NCBI RefSeq assembly: GCF_024701975.1
Contig: NZ_JANLNM010000004.1
Coordinates: 186,001 to 250,000, forward strand
DNA length: 64,000 bases
Source: Variovorax sp. ZS18.2.2
GTDB taxonomy: Bacteria > Pseudomonadota > Gammaproteobacteria > Burkholderiales > Burkholderiaceae_C
Direction of reading: 5' to 3'
Below are positions 52,013 through 61,327 of this stretch, in pieces. Under the pieces are notes generated by a model, which saw only the letters and a list, made by a program, of their open reading frames with translations, was not told the DNA's origin and did not search any database. The translations under genes were made by a program, and so were the position numbers. Within the stretch, counting starts at the first letter, position 1; the number at the start of each line of letters is the position of its first letter.

Positions 52013-54037
52013 TCAGGCGGCGGCCAGCGCAGCAGGACGCGCCAGGCGCAACGCATGCATCCACGCACGGCGCAGCACGGCCGGCGAACGCGATTCCTCG
52101 GGAATCAGCAGGAAGCCGCGGTCGCGCAGTGTGGTGCCCAGCGCGATCTGGCTGGTCAGCACGGTCAGCGGAATCGCCAGCAGCAGCGGCAGGCCGACGG
52201 GCATGAGCCAGATCAGCGCGCTCGGGTCGATCATCGCGACGCCGACGGCCAGCATGCCGATCACCAGCGTCATGGGCGCCAGTTGCGTGGCCGCAATCTT
52301 CCAGGGCACGGCGTTGGCTTCACGCGGGGGCGACTTCCAGTCGAGCTTGATGCCGGTGAGGGCGACCAGCACGAACAGCGAGTGCGCGAGCATGCGGACC
52401 GGCGCCTGCACGATGGCCAGGGCGCTTTCCATCACCGAGCTCTTCACCAGACCCCAGGTGCCGCCGTACTGGCGTTGCTCGCCGCGCATCAGCACGGCCG
52501 CGATGCCCAGCACGCGCGGCAGGAACAACAGGCACAGGGTCCAGACCCAGAGGCCGGCCAGTTCGGCGGGCAGCACGCTCCAGCTCGACACGAGGCTGGA
52601 ACCGCTGAGCCACAGGGCCGTGCCCAGCGTCAGGAACGCGAGCCACAGCGGGGCGGAAACGTAGGCCATGGTGCCGGTCACGAACATCGCACGGTGCACG
52701 GAATGGATGCCGGGCTCGGCCATCAGGCGGGCGTTCTGCAGGTTGCCCTGGCACCAGCGGCGATCGCGCTGCAGTTCGGCCAAGAGGTCCGGCGGTTGCT
52801 GCTCGTAGCTCCCGACCAGGTCGGACACCAGCCACACGTTGTAGCCGGCACGGCGCATCAGCGCGGCTTCGACGAAATCGTGCGACATGATGCCGCCCGA
52901 CATGCCGCCGGTGCCCTTGATCGGGGCCAGCGCGCAATGCTTCATGAAGGGCTCGACGCGGATGATCGCGTTGTGGCCCCAGTAGTGCGATTCGCCCAGT
53001 TGCCAGAACTGCATGCCCAGCGTGAACAGGCGGCCCGTCACGCGGGAAGCGAATTGCTGTGCGCGGGCGTGCAGCGTGACGTGGCCGATGGCCTGCGTCG
53101 CGGTCTGGATGATGCCGGCGGTGGGGTTGGCTTCCATCAGCTTGACCATCGAGGTCAGGCAGTCGCCGCTCATCACCGAGTCGGCGTCGAGCACGACCAT
53201 GTAGCGGTAGTCCTTGCCCCAGCGGCGGCAGAAGTCGGCCACGTTGCCGGCCTTGCGGTGCGTGCGGCGGGTGCGCAGGCGGTAATACACCTCGACCTGC
53301 GGCTGGTTCGGGCTTTCGGCCAGCGCGGCACGAAGGTCTTCCCAAGCGGCGCGCTCGGCCGCGGCGGTTTCGGGGCTGTAGCTGTCGGACAGCACGAACA
53401 CGTCGAACTGCTTCGCGTGACCCGTGGAGGCAACCGATTCGCAGGTAGCGCGGAGGCCGGCGAACACCGTGGCAACGTCTTCGTTGCAGATCGGCATGAT
53501 GATCGCGGTGCGTGCCTCGGGGTTCATCGGGTGGTTGGTGACCTGCTTGGCCGACAGCGCGTGCTTGTCACCGCGCACCGAAACGTAGAAGCCCATGAGG
53601 GCGGTCACGAAGCCGGTCACGACCCAGCCCGAGAGCAGGCCGTACAGGCCGATCTGGCCGTATTCGAGCCAGACGTTGTTGTAGTCGGGTTGCACGCCGG
53701 CGAACAGCGTCGAGGCGATCACGGTGCTGAGCACGGTGAGCAGCATGAAGGCGTTGCGGCGACGGGCCGCGGCGCGCTGCCACGGCTGCTTGACCTGGCC
53801 GGCCGATTCGGCGGATTCAGCGTCGGTGCCTTCAGCCGCACGGCCTGCGCCGAGCTTGACCAGGAGGGCGGTGCCGATGCTGTTCCAGAAACCGCGCCAG
53901 GGGCGGGGCGCCATCGAACCGCGGTTGACGGGCGGTGCGGTGACCGAATTGGGGTGGCGTTCTTCGCGGACCGGGCTGCGGTGCGTGAAATCGGCTTCGG
54001 TCAGCACGTTCAGTTGGGAGAAGTCAGTGGGCTTCAT
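52013..54037 (-). CDS. opgH: OpgH (MdoH), osmoregulated periplasmic glucan glucosyltransferase
   Basis: OpgH builds the glucose backbone of periplasmic glucans at the inner membrane from UDP-glucose. The 674-residue product has a cytoplasmic N-terminus, two membrane segments (about 100-165), a GT2 domain (MPICNEDVATVF, LDADSVMSGD, and the QRDRRWCQGN acceptor motif) and further membrane segments. The usual opgG neighbour is absent here. ATG 54037 gives MKPTDFSQLNVL. It is downstream of glrR on the same strand, with 400 bases between. Confidence 0.93.
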   Translation of the reverse strand: MKPTDFSQLNVLTEADFTHRSPVREERHPNSVTAPPVNRGSMAPRPWRGFWNSIGTALLVKLGAGRAAEGTDAESAESAGQVKQPWQRAAARRRNAFMLLTVLSTVIASTLFAGVQPDYNNVWLEYGQIGLYGLLSGWVVTGFVTALMGFYVSVRGDKHALSAKQVTNHPMNPEARTAIIMPICNEDVATVFAGLRATCESVASTGHAKQFDVFVLSDSYSPETAAAERAAWEDLRAALAESPNQPQVEVYYRLRTRRTHRKAGNVADFCRRWGKDYRYMVVLDADSVMSGDCLTSMVKLMEANPTAGIIQTATQAIGHVTLHARAQQFASRVTGRLFTLGMQFWQLGESHYWGHNAIIRVEPFMKHCALAPIKGTGGMSGGIMSHDFVEAALMRRAGYNVWLVSDLVGSYEQQPPDLLAELQRDRRWCQGNLQNARLMAEPGIHSVHRAMFVTGTMAYVSAPLWLAFLTLGTALWLSGSSLVSSWSVLPAELAGLWVWTLCLLFLPRVLGIAAVLMRGEQRQYGGTWGLVKSSVMESALAIVQAPVRMLAHSLFVLVALTGIKLDWKSPPREANAVPWKIAATQLAPMTLVIGMLAVGVAMIDPSALIWLMPVGLPLLLAIPLTVLTSQIALGTTLRDRGFLLIPEESRSPAVLRRAWMHALRLARPAALAAA

Positions 54038-54042
54038 GTGAT

Positions 54043-54246
54043 TTACCAACGTTGCTTGTCGAGGGAAGGGGTGTCGCCAATGGCCGGAAAGCGCTTGATG
54101 ACGCAATCGGGTTCGGCGCCGCCTGCGCTGGCGAGCGCGGCGAGCGAATGGCCCGCGGCACGGGGCCGCGAGAGGGAAAACTGCTTTTGACGCAGGCCGT
54201 CGCGCTGCGGGCGCAGTGCGAAAGATGGGCTGGTAAGTGCTGTCAT
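54043..54246 (-). CDS. Possible 67-codon ORF just upstream of opgH
   Basis: The frame starts MTALTSPSFALRP, ends SLDKQRW and stops five bases before the opgH ATG, suggesting coupling. Its third-base G/C content is lower than that of its neighbours, and no Shine-Dalgarno or family is seen. It may be a small gene or chance. Confidence 0.3.
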   Translation of the reverse strand: MTALTSPSFALRPQRDGLRQKQFSLSRPRAAGHSLAALASAGGAEPDCVIKRFPAIGDTPSLDKQRW

Positions 54247-54286
54247 GCCAGTACAGGGGCAAACCCTGTGCCAGCATGGAAAAACG

Positions 54287-54429
54287 CTTTCAGATCAACG
54301 ACTTGGAGCGATCTGGATACGGATTTCGGTGGGGAGGCCCGCCGGAGGCCCTCAAAACCCCTGTTTTTGTCGCCGAATCCCGACAAGCCTTGGCGGCTGG
54401 TGGGATATGCCCTTTGAAATCAACGACTT
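54287..54429. repeat. Pair of 18-bp direct repeats upstream of opgH
   Basis: CTTTCAGATCAACGACTT (54287-54304) and CTTTGAAATCAACGACTT (54412-54429) agree at 16 of 18 positions and lie 125 bp apart in the glrR-opgH gap. They could be binding sites or remnants of a duplication. Confidence 0.5.
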
Positions 54430-54439
54430 AGGGGCGTCG

Positions 54440-55828
54440 CTACTCGGCGACAGGGTCCGAGCCCGGAGCGACAGCGTCGGCCTTGAAATGCCCCGGCGTG
54501 AGTTCGTGCTTCTGCAGCAGCCGGTAGAACTCGGTGCGGTTGCGGTCGGCCAGGCGGGCCGCGTCGGCCACGTTGCCGTCGGTCAGTTTCAGCAGGCCGA
54601 CGAGGTAATCGCGCTCGAAACGCTGCTTGGCATCGGCATAGGTCTGGACCTCGACCGTCGGCACGCGCAGCGCGCGTTGCACCAGCGCCAGGGGAATCAG
54701 CGGCGAGCTCGACAGCGCACACACCTGCTCGACCACGTTGAACAGCTGGCGCACATTGCCCGGCCAGGCGGCCGTGGTCAGTGCTTTCAGCGCCTCCGGT
54801 GCAAAGCCCGAGAGCCGCTTGCCGTACTTGGTCGACAGGCGCTGCAGGAAGTGGTTGGCCAAGAGCGGAATGTCCTCGCGCCGCGCCGACAGCGGCGGCA
54901 GCGTGAGCGTCACCACGTTGAGGCGGTAGTAAAGGTCTTCGCGGAACTGGCCCGCCTCCATCGCGGCGTCCAGGTCGCGGTGGGTGGCCGAGACGATGCG
55001 CACATCGACTTCGATCGACTGGCTCGCGCCCAGCGGCCGCACCGCGCGCTCCTGCAGCACGCGCAGCAGCTTCACTTGCAGGGCGGGGGGCATGTCCCCG
55101 ATTTCGTCGAGCAGCAGCGTGCCGCCGTCGGCCTGCTGGAACAGGCCCTTGTGGTTCGCGTGGGCGTCGGTGAAGGCGCCCTTCATGTGGCCGAACAGCT
55201 CCGACTCGAGCAGCGCCTCGGGAATGGCGCCGCAATTGACAGCCACGAACGGCTTGTCGGCACGCGCGCTGGCCTTGTGGATGGCGCGCGCGAGCAGTTC
55301 CTTGCCGGCGCCCGAATCGCCGCGCAGCAGCACCGAGGCGTCCGACTTGGCGACCATGCGCGCCTCGGCCAGCAGCTCGGCCATGCGGTTGCTGCGGCTC
55401 ACGATCTCGGCGCGCCAGCTTTCGTCGCCGCTCTTGGCCGGCGTGCTGGCGGGGGCGCCGAGCGCCAGCGCCTGTCCGATCTTGTCGAGCAGTTCGCGCG
55501 CGTCGTAGGGCTTGGTGAGGTAGGTGAACACGCCGCGCGCGGTGGCTTCGACGGCGTCGGGAATCGTGCCGTGCGCGGTGAGCAGGATCACCGGCAGCGA
55601 GGGGTGGCGCTTGCGGATCTCGTCGAAGAGGGCGAGGCCGTCGCGGCCCGGCAGGCGCACGTCGCTCAGCACCAGCTGCGGATGCTCGATCTCCAGCTGG
55701 GTGAGCGCGGTTTCGGCCGAGGTGACGGCCGTGACCTGGTAGCCCGCCGACACCAGCCGCATCGAGATCAGACGCAGCATGTCCGGGTCGTCGTCGACCA
55801 CGAGGAGGCGGGCACCGGAAGTACTCAT
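54440..55828 (-). CDS. glrR: GlrR (QseF)-type sigma-54 response regulator
   Basis: The 462-residue protein has a receiver (D56 in VLSDVRLPGRDG), an AAA+ domain (Walker A GDSGAGKE 170-177) and a C-terminal Fis-like helix-turn-helix (DGNVADAARLADRNRTEFYRLL, quoted in part). The detailed match and the gene order glrK-qseG-glrR are those of the enterobacterial system that activates rpoE and the sRNA glmY. The sigma-54 loop reads GAFTDA (217-222) instead of GAFTGA. Targets here are unknown. Its ATG overlaps the stop of the lipoprotein gene (ATGA). Confidence 0.9.
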   Translation of the reverse strand: MSTSGARLLVVDDDPDMLRLISMRLVSAGYQVTAVTSAETALTQLEIEHPQLVLSDVRLPGRDGLALFDEIRKRHPSLPVILLTAHGTIPDAVEATARGVFTYLTKPYDARELLDKIGQALALGAPASTPAKSGDESWRAEIVSRSNRMAELLAEARMVAKSDASVLLRGDSGAGKELLARAIHKASARADKPFVAVNCGAIPEALLESELFGHMKGAFTDAHANHKGLFQQADGGTLLLDEIGDMPPALQVKLLRVLQERAVRPLGASQSIEVDVRIVSATHRDLDAAMEAGQFREDLYYRLNVVTLTLPPLSARREDIPLLANHFLQRLSTKYGKRLSGFAPEALKALTTAAWPGNVRQLFNVVEQVCALSSSPLIPLALVQRALRVPTVEVQTYADAKQRFERDYLVGLLKLTDGNVADAARLADRNRTEFYRLLQKHELTPGHFKADAVAPGSDPVAE

Positions 55829-56493
55829 GGGCCTGGCTTGTTTCCGTTGGTTGCCGGCGCCGGGGCTGCTGCCGGGGGCGGCGCGGCGGCGGGCCGCGCG
55901 AAGCTGCGTTCGATGGCGCGCAGCGCTTCGATGCGGTCGTTGAGCTGGTCGATGCGGCGCTGGCTGTCGCGCAGCTGCTGCACCTGTTTGTCGCGGTCGT
56001 CCTCGACGCGGCGCTGCTCCACATAGCGGGCGGCCAGTGCGCGCGCGAGCGGGTGCAGGGGCTGCGCCTCGGGCGACGGGTTGGCGATCACGCGCTGCAG
56101 CAGGCCCAGCGCGCGTGCCAGGTCGGCCGGCACGCGGGTCTGCGACAGCAGGATTGCGAGCTGCATCTGCGTGGTCGGCGAATCGCCGGGGTCGCCGATG
56201 CGGGCGATCTCGGTGTTGAGTTCGCCGCCGCCGAGCGGACGCACCTTGTCGGCATACGACAGCATGGCGGCCTGCGGCCCCTGGGTCATCAGCGTGAAGA
56301 GCGAGGCCGGCTGCGTGGCGGGCGCACGGGGCTCGGCCTCGACCGGCATGACGCGCGGCACGACGGCGGGCGGGGGCAGTGCATCGGCCTCGGCGGGCGG
56401 CTTGGGGCCTGTGGCGCAGGCGGCCAGCAGCAGGGCGAAAGGCATGGCCAACGCCGCTGCGAGGGTGGGACTGCGGACGAACGGAAAAGACAT
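55825..56493 (-). CDS. QseG/YfhG-like lipoprotein between kinase and regulator
   Basis: The 222-residue product has a signal peptide with lipobox (LLLAACATG), a Pro/Ala-rich segment, a helical middle and a coiled-coil C-terminal region (about 150-195: RRVEDDRDKQVQQLRDSQRR). Its position between glrK and glrR matches qseG, an outer-membrane lipoprotein that controls the kinase. Sequence similarity by eye is modest, so the call rests mostly on context. Confidence 0.7.
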   Translation of the reverse strand: MSFPFVRSPTLAAALAMPFALLLAACATGPKPPAEADALPPPAVVPRVMPVEAEPRAPATQPASLFTLMTQGPQAAMLSYADKVRPLGGGELNTEIARIGDPGDSPTTQMQLAILLSQTRVPADLARALGLLQRVIANPSPEAQPLHPLARALAARYVEQRRVEDDRDKQVQQLRDSQRRIDQLNDRIEALRAIERSFARPAAAPPPAAAPAPATNGNKPGP

Positions 56494-56548
56494 GGGTCGA
56501 AAAAGGGACGCGAAGCGGTGATTCAGATGGGAGGAGTGCCGGGAAGGG

Positions 56549-57976
56549 TCAGGCCGTGCGCGGCAGCTCGATGCGAAAACGTGCACCGGGCCCGCCAGGC
56601 TGCAGCGTGATGCGGCCCCCGTGGGCTGCAATGTACTCCTGCACGATGGAAAGTCCGATGCCGGTGCCTTTCACCGTGTGCTCGGGCTGGCGTTCGCCGC
56701 GGAAGAAGGGTTCGAAGATCCGGTCGCGGTCGCCCTCGGCAATGCCCGGCCCGGCGTCGTTCACGTCGATGTAGACCGCCTCCGGCGTGCCCGACACCGC
56801 GAGCGTGATGACGCCGCCGGTGATCGAAAAGCGGATCGCGTTGGACAGCAGGTTGGCGATCGCCGTGCCGAGCTTGGTGCGATCGACCGTGATCGCGATC
56901 GGCTCGCCTTCTGCGCGTACGCGCAGGCCATGCGACTGCCATTGCAGCCGCTGGGCCTCGATCTGCTCCTCGATCAGCGGCAGCAGCTCGGTGCGTTCGC
57001 GGCGCAGTTCGCGCGCCTCGAAGGCGGCAGCGTTGAAGCGCAGCAGCGCCTCGATCTGGCCCTGCAGCGACACGGTGTTCTGGTTCAGGATCTGCGCGAC
57101 TTCGAGCTGCGCCGGATTCAGCGGACCCGTCACGCCGTCTTCGAGCAGCGAGACGCCCTCGCGCAGCGCGGCCAGCGGCGTCTTGAGTTCGTGCGACACA
57201 TGGCGGAGGAACCGCGCCTTGTCGGCGTCCAGTTCGGTGAGCCGCAACCGCAGCCATTCGAGCTGCTGCGACACGCGCCGCACGTCGGCCGGTCCGCGGA
57301 TGTCGATCGGTTCGTCCAGCCGGTTCTGGCCGAGGCCGACGATGGCGTGCTCCATGCGCTTGAACGGGCGCGCGAGCCAGATGCCGAAGGCCAGCGCCAG
57401 CACCACCGCCAGCACGCTCGCGGCCACCACTTCGCGCATCAGCCGGCGGCGCGCGTTCTCGATGCGCTTGGCGAGCGCGTCGTTCTGCATCTCGATGAGG
57501 AACTGGGCCTGCTGCGCGAGGCTGGTGTTGAGCGTGTCGAGCTCGCGGAACTGCATGGCCATCGTGCTTTCGCGCGTAAGGGCGCTGTCGGCGCTGCCGC
57601 TCATCAGGCCTTCGATCACGCCCAGCTGCGCGCGCCACGGCTCGATGCTGGCGGGCAGCAGGCCGTTCTTCTCGAGCCGTTCGAGCACCTGGTGCGACTC
57701 ACGCGCGGCCTCGTCGAAACGGCGGCGCAGCACCGCGTCGTTGAGCACCAGCGACTGGCGGCCGGCGCGCTCCATGGCCGCGCTGCGTTCGGCCAGCGAC
57801 TGGGACGCGCCCGAAAGGCGCAGTGCGCGGGCCGCGGCATCGCGGCTCTGGGTCATGAGCGCGTCGTACTGGAACACCGAGCGCAGCGCCACGCCCACCA
57901 GCAGCGCGGTGATCAGCAGAAAGGCAAAGAGCAGGAGCTGCTGGAACGAGCCCCGGATCGACGGTCGCTTCGCCAT
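56549..57976 (-). CDS. glrK: GlrK (QseE)-type sensor histidine kinase
   Basis: The 475-residue kinase has an N-terminal membrane segment, a periplasmic helical region (about 35-175), a second membrane segment, HAMP (RPFKRMEHAIVGLGQNRLDE, quoted in part), HisKA with H262 in FLRHVSHELKTPLAAL, and HATPase with NLLSNAIRFS and GTGIGLSIVQEYI. It is the partner of glrR downstream. Its ATG overlaps the miaB stop (TGATG). Confidence 0.9.
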   Translation of the reverse strand: MAKRPSIRGSFQQLLLFAFLLITALLVGVALRSVFQYDALMTQSRDAAARALRLSGASQSLAERSAAMERAGRQSLVLNDAVLRRRFDEAARESHQVLERLEKNGLLPASIEPWRAQLGVIEGLMSGSADSALTRESTMAMQFRELDTLNTSLAQQAQFLIEMQNDALAKRIENARRRLMREVVAASVLAVVLALAFGIWLARPFKRMEHAIVGLGQNRLDEPIDIRGPADVRRVSQQLEWLRLRLTELDADKARFLRHVSHELKTPLAALREGVSLLEDGVTGPLNPAQLEVAQILNQNTVSLQGQIEALLRFNAAAFEARELRRERTELLPLIEEQIEAQRLQWQSHGLRVRAEGEPIAITVDRTKLGTAIANLLSNAIRFSITGGVITLAVSGTPEAVYIDVNDAGPGIAEGDRDRIFEPFFRGERQPEHTVKGTGIGLSIVQEYIAAHGGRITLQPGGPGARFRIELPRTA

Positions 57977-59343
57977 CAGTGGGCGAGTGCCACGGCGGGC
58001 TGCTGCAGCGCCGGCGACGATTCGCGCGTCACCACTTCGCCGCGCAGCGTGTAGGCCAGCGAGCGCGTGATGCGCAGGTCGGTCATCTGGCCGACCAGGC
58101 GCGCGTCGCCTTCGAAGTTGACGACGCGGTTACAGGCGGTGCGGCCCATCAGCTCGTTGGCGTCCTTGCGGGAAGCGCCTTCGACCAGCACGCGCTGCGT
58201 GCTGCCCACCAGCGCGTCGCCGAAGCGGCGCACGTTGCCGTCGATCACGCGCTGCAGCGTCTGCAGGCGCGCGAGCTTCACCTCGTGCGGTGTGTCGTCG
58301 TGCAGCGCGGCGGCCGGCGTGCCGGGGCGCGGGCTGAAGATGAAGCTGAAGCTGTTGTCGAACTGGCAGTCGTCGATGAGCTTCATCATCTTGGCGAAGT
58401 CTTCGTCGGTCTCGCCGGGGAAGCCGACGATGAAGTCGCTGGAGAGCGCGAGCTCGGGGCGGATGGCGCGGAGCTTCCGCACGGTGCTCTTGTATTCCAT
58501 GGCGGTGTAGCCGCGCTTCATCGCCATCAGGATGCGGTCGCTGCCGTGCTGCACCGGCAGGTGCAGGTGGCTCACCAGCTGCGGCACCTTGGCGTAGGCC
58601 TCGATGAGCCGTGGCGTGAATTCGTTCGGGTGGCTGGTGGTGTAGCGGATGCGCTCGATGCCGGGGATCTCGGCGACGTATTCGATGAGCAGCGCGAAAT
58701 CGGCGATCTCCGCGGTGTCGCCCATGCGGCCGCGGTAGGCGTTCACGTTCTGGCCCAGCAGGGTGATCTCGCGCACGCCCTGGTCGGCCAGGCCGGCGAT
58801 TTCCACCAGCACGTCGTCGAGCGGCCGGTTCACTTCCTCGCCGCGGGTGTAGGGCACCACGCAGTAGCTGCAGTACTTGGAGCAGCCTTCCATGATCGAC
58901 ACGAAGGCGGTCGCGCCGTCGACGCGCGCGGGGGGCAGGTGGTCGAACTTTTCGATCTCGGGGAAGCTGATGTCCACCTGCGGGCGGTTCAGGCGCTCGC
59001 GGTCGTTGAGCATCTCGGGCAGGCGGTGCAGCGTCTGCGGGCCGAACACGATGTCGACGTACGGGGCGCGCGCGATGATGGCCGCGCCTTCCTGGCTCGC
59101 CACGCAGCCGCCCACGCCGATCTTCACGCCCTTGGCCTTCAGGTGCTTCACGCGGCCGAGGTCGGAGAACACCTTCTCCTGCGCTTTCTCGCGCACCGAG
59201 CAGGTGTTGAACAGGATGAGGTCGGCCTCGTCCACGTTCTGCGTCGGCTCGTAGCCCTGCGCGGCGTTCAGCACGTCGGCCATCTTGTCCGAGTCGTACT
59301 CGTTCATCTGGCAGCCGAAGGTCTTGATGAATACTTTTTTCAT
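57976..59343 (-). CDS. miaB: MiaB, tRNA methylthiotransferase
   Basis: MiaB adds the 2-methylthio group to i6A37 of tRNAs. The 455-residue product has the N-terminal cluster Cys residues ([28 protein letters not shown]), the radical-SAM motif [15 protein letters not shown] and a C-terminal TRAM domain ([18 protein letters not shown], quoted in part). It heads the unit miaB-glrK-qseG-glrR, all with overlapping or close junctions. Confidence 0.96.
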   Translation of the reverse strand: MKKVFIKTFGCQMNEYDSDKMADVLNAAQGYEPTQNVDEADLILFNTCSVREKAQEKVFSDLGRVKHLKAKGVKIGVGGCVASQEGAAIIARAPYVDIVFGPQTLHRLPEMLNDRERLNRPQVDISFPEIEKFDHLPPARVDGATAFVSIMEGCSKYCSYCVVPYTRGEEVNRPLDDVLVEIAGLADQGVREITLLGQNVNAYRGRMGDTAEIADFALLIEYVAEIPGIERIRYTTSHPNEFTPRLIEAYAKVPQLVSHLHLPVQHGSDRILMAMKRGYTAMEYKSTVRKLRAIRPELALSSDFIVGFPGETDEDFAKMMKLIDDCQFDNSFSFIFSPRPGTPAAALHDDTPHEVKLARLQTLQRVIDGNVRRFGDALVGSTQRVLVEGASRKDANELMGRTACNRVVNFEGDARLVGQMTDLRITRSLAYTLRGEVVTRESSPALQQPAVALAH

Positions 59344-59359
59344 GGGGTGCTCTCTCGAT

Positions 59360-59379
59360 GCCCTCCGGGGATGGAGGGC
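59360..59379 (-). promoter_or_regulatory. Hairpin in the miaB leader
   Basis: GCCCTCC / GGAGGGC form a perfect 7-bp stem with a 6-base loop, ending 16 bases before the miaB ATG; it contains a GGAGG that could be masked as a ribosome-binding site. Function not shown. Confidence 0.35.
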
Positions 59380-59433
59380 GCGGCGGGCGCGGAAGGCCTG
59401 CGCCGCCTCTTTTTGTCTATCTATGTGCAGCGG

Positions 59434-59889
59434 TTACTGCGTATTGAGGGTGTCGTTCGTGGCGAACGGCCAGATGTTCAGCAGCGGCTTGTTCAGCGAC
59501 TCGCGGCTGGCCACGGCTTCCTCGGGCGTGAGGATCCAGATCTCGCGCAGCAGGCCGGCGGCATCGCGGGTGTAGTTCACCAGGTACTTCTGGCCAATGA
59601 TCGCGCCGGGCATCACCAGCATGTTCTGCGGGCTGCGGATGCGGGCGCCGGCGCCGAGGCGGTCGGCGTTGCCGTCGAGCTCGACGTCGGGCGCATTGGT
59701 CACCATGAACTTGCCGCGCAGCGTGCCGATGGGGAAGTTGCGCCCGCCGTTGAGCGATTCGTTCTGGGTCTGCGGACGGGGAACCTCGTCCTGGGCGCTG
59801 GCTTGCAGGGAGAAAAGTCCGGCGCTGGCGGCGAGGGCGCAAAGCGCGGTCAAAGTGAGGGCATTCATGGTTTTCTTGCAGCGGTTCAT
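59434..59889 (-). CDS. Unknown exported protein, 151 aa
   Basis: The product has a signal peptide (MNRCKKTMNALTLTALCALA, cleavage likely after ASA near residue 32) and a small beta-rich periplasmic domain (GTLRGKFMVTNAPDVELDG, MLVMPGAIIGQKYLVNYTRD). I do not recognise the family. An internal ATG seven codons downstream is an alternative start. It has its own -10 box upstream. Confidence 0.78.
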   Translation of the reverse strand: MNRCKKTMNALTLTALCALAASAGLFSLQASAQDEVPRPQTQNESLNGGRNFPIGTLRGKFMVTNAPDVELDGNADRLGAGARIRSPQNMLVMPGAIIGQKYLVNYTRDAAGLLREIWILTPEEAVASRESLNKPLLNIWPFATNDTLNTQ

Positions 59890-59918
59890 GGGGTATATCC
59901 AGAGGCTGTGGAGCGGCG

Positions 59919-59924
59919 ATTTTA
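59919..59924 (-). promoter_or_regulatory. -10 box TAAAAT for the exported protein gene
   Basis: On the minus strand TAAAAT lies about 30 bases before the ATG at 59889, giving a leader of about 23 bases. The -35 is weak. Confidence 0.4.
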
Positions 59925-59982
59925 ACGAGGGGGTATGGCCCCCGTCGCGCCGGCCACAGCAGGTTGAGCGCGGGCTTTTCGG

Positions 59983-60010
59983 TTGACCTGCTTTACATTT
60001 CTTTACGGGA
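59983..60010 (+). promoter_or_regulatory. Promoter region of the RND operon with CTTTAC direct repeat
   Basis: TTGACC (59983-59988) is followed by CTTTAC at 59991 and again at 60001, exactly 10 bp apart. Hexamer repeats one helical turn apart are the usual site of OmpR/PhoB-type response regulators, which often control RND pumps in betaproteobacteria. The regulator is not in the window. Confidence 0.45.
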
Positions 60011-60076
60011 ACCATGAACGCCGTGAGTTGGGCGCTGATTCAATAGCCAGTGTCAGCCCAAAGTGCACAAGAACCC

Positions 60077-61327
60077 ATGAAGAAAAATGCTGCCATTGCC
60101 CTTGCGGGTGTGTTGATCGTAGCCGTCGCAGGCGGGTGGTGGAGCATGTCCGGAGACAAGGCCGGGGCAAAGAATGCGAAGACGGCCGCCGCCTCCGGAA
60201 ACGGCGCCGCATCCGGCGGCAGCGCCCCCGCGCTGGTGACTCTCGCCACCGCCGAAAAGCAGGACGTGCCGGTCACGGTGCAGGTCAACGGCAGCGTGGT
60301 GTCCCTCAACAGCGTCGACCTGCGCCCGCAGGTCACCAACACCGTCAGCACCGTTCATGTGAAGGAAGGCCAGTTCGTCAAGGCGGGCCAGCTGCTCTTC
60401 TCGCTGGACGACCGCAACGACCAGGCCAACCTGGCCCGCGCCCGCGCCCAGCAACAGAAGGACGAGGCCACCATGGCCGACCTGGAGCGCCAGTACAAGC
60501 GCAGCCAGGACCTGGTGGCGCAGAACTTCATCGCCAAGAGCGCGGCCGACGCCACGCTCTCGCAGCTCGAGGCGCAGCGCGCCGCCGTGGCCGCCGACCG
60601 TGCCGCCGTGCAGTCGGCGCAGGTGGCGCTGGGCTATGCAACCCTTCGCGCGCCGATTGCCGGACGCATCGGCGCCGTCAACATCTACCCGGGCACGCTG
60701 GTGCAGCCGACGCTGTCGCTGGTCACCGTCACGCAGCTGGACCCGATCGCGGTGAGCTTCCCGGTGCCCGAAGGCAACCTGCAGGACCTGCTGGAAGCCG
60801 CGCGCAACCGTTCGCCGGTCGAGGCCCTTGTCACCGGGCGCAAGACGCCGCTCATCGGTTCGCTCGATTTCGTCGACAACACGGTCGATCCGCAGATCGG
60901 CACCGTGCGCGCCAAGGCTGTGTTCGCCAATGCCGACCAAGGCCTCTGGCCAGGGCAGTTCGTCGGCACGCGCATCACCGTGCGCACGCTCAACGGCGCC
61001 ACGGTGGTGCCGGCCGCGGCGCTGATGATGCTGTCCGACGGCACCTCGCTCTATGTGGTCGATGCCGCCAGGAACGCCACCCGCCGCAAGGTGAAGACGC
61101 TGCACACCTTCGGCACCAAGGTGGCCGTGAGCGGCGTGGAGCCGGGCGAGCAAGTGGTGATCGAGGGCAGCCAGAACGTGCGCCCGGGGGGCAAGGTGCG
61201 CGTCGACGCCAAGGGCGGCGGGCCGGGTAGCGCGCCCAACGGCACCACGGGCGTGACACCGGGTAGCGCGGCTTCGTCCGAAGGCACCGACAACGTCAAG
61301 CCGGCGCCGCAGCAGGAACGCGCATGA
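60077..61327 (+). CDS. RND efflux periplasmic adaptor (MdtA/AcrA-like)
   Basis: The 416-residue membrane fusion protein has an N-terminal anchor (about residues 5-23, no lipobox Cys), a lipoyl-type hairpin domain (VDLRPQVTNTVSTVHVKEGQFV in part), a coiled coil (about 110-175), the LRAPIAGRIGAVN motif and a beta-barrel domain. The C-terminus is a Gly/Pro/Ser tail. It should link the downstream pump to an outer-membrane channel, which is not in the window. ATG 60077 gives MKKNAAIALAG. Confidence 0.92.
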   Translation: MKKNAAIALAGVLIVAVAGGWWSMSGDKAGAKNAKTAAASGNGAASGGSAPALVTLATAEKQDVPVTVQVNGSVVSLNSVDLRPQVTNTVSTVHVKEGQFVKAGQLLFSLDDRNDQANLARARAQQQKDEATMADLERQYKRSQDLVAQNFIAKSAADATLSQLEAQRAAVAADRAAVQSAQVALGYATLRAPIAGRIGAVNIYPGTLVQPTLSLVTVTQLDPIAVSFPVPEGNLQDLLEAARNRSPVEALVTGRKTPLIGSLDFVDNTVDPQIGTVRAKAVFANADQGLWPGQFVGTRITVRTLNGATVVPAAALMMLSDGTSLYVVDAARNATRRKVKTLHTFGTKVAVSGVEPGEQVVIEGSQNVRPGGKVRVDAKGGGPGSAPNGTTGVTPGSAASSEGTDNVKPAPQQERA

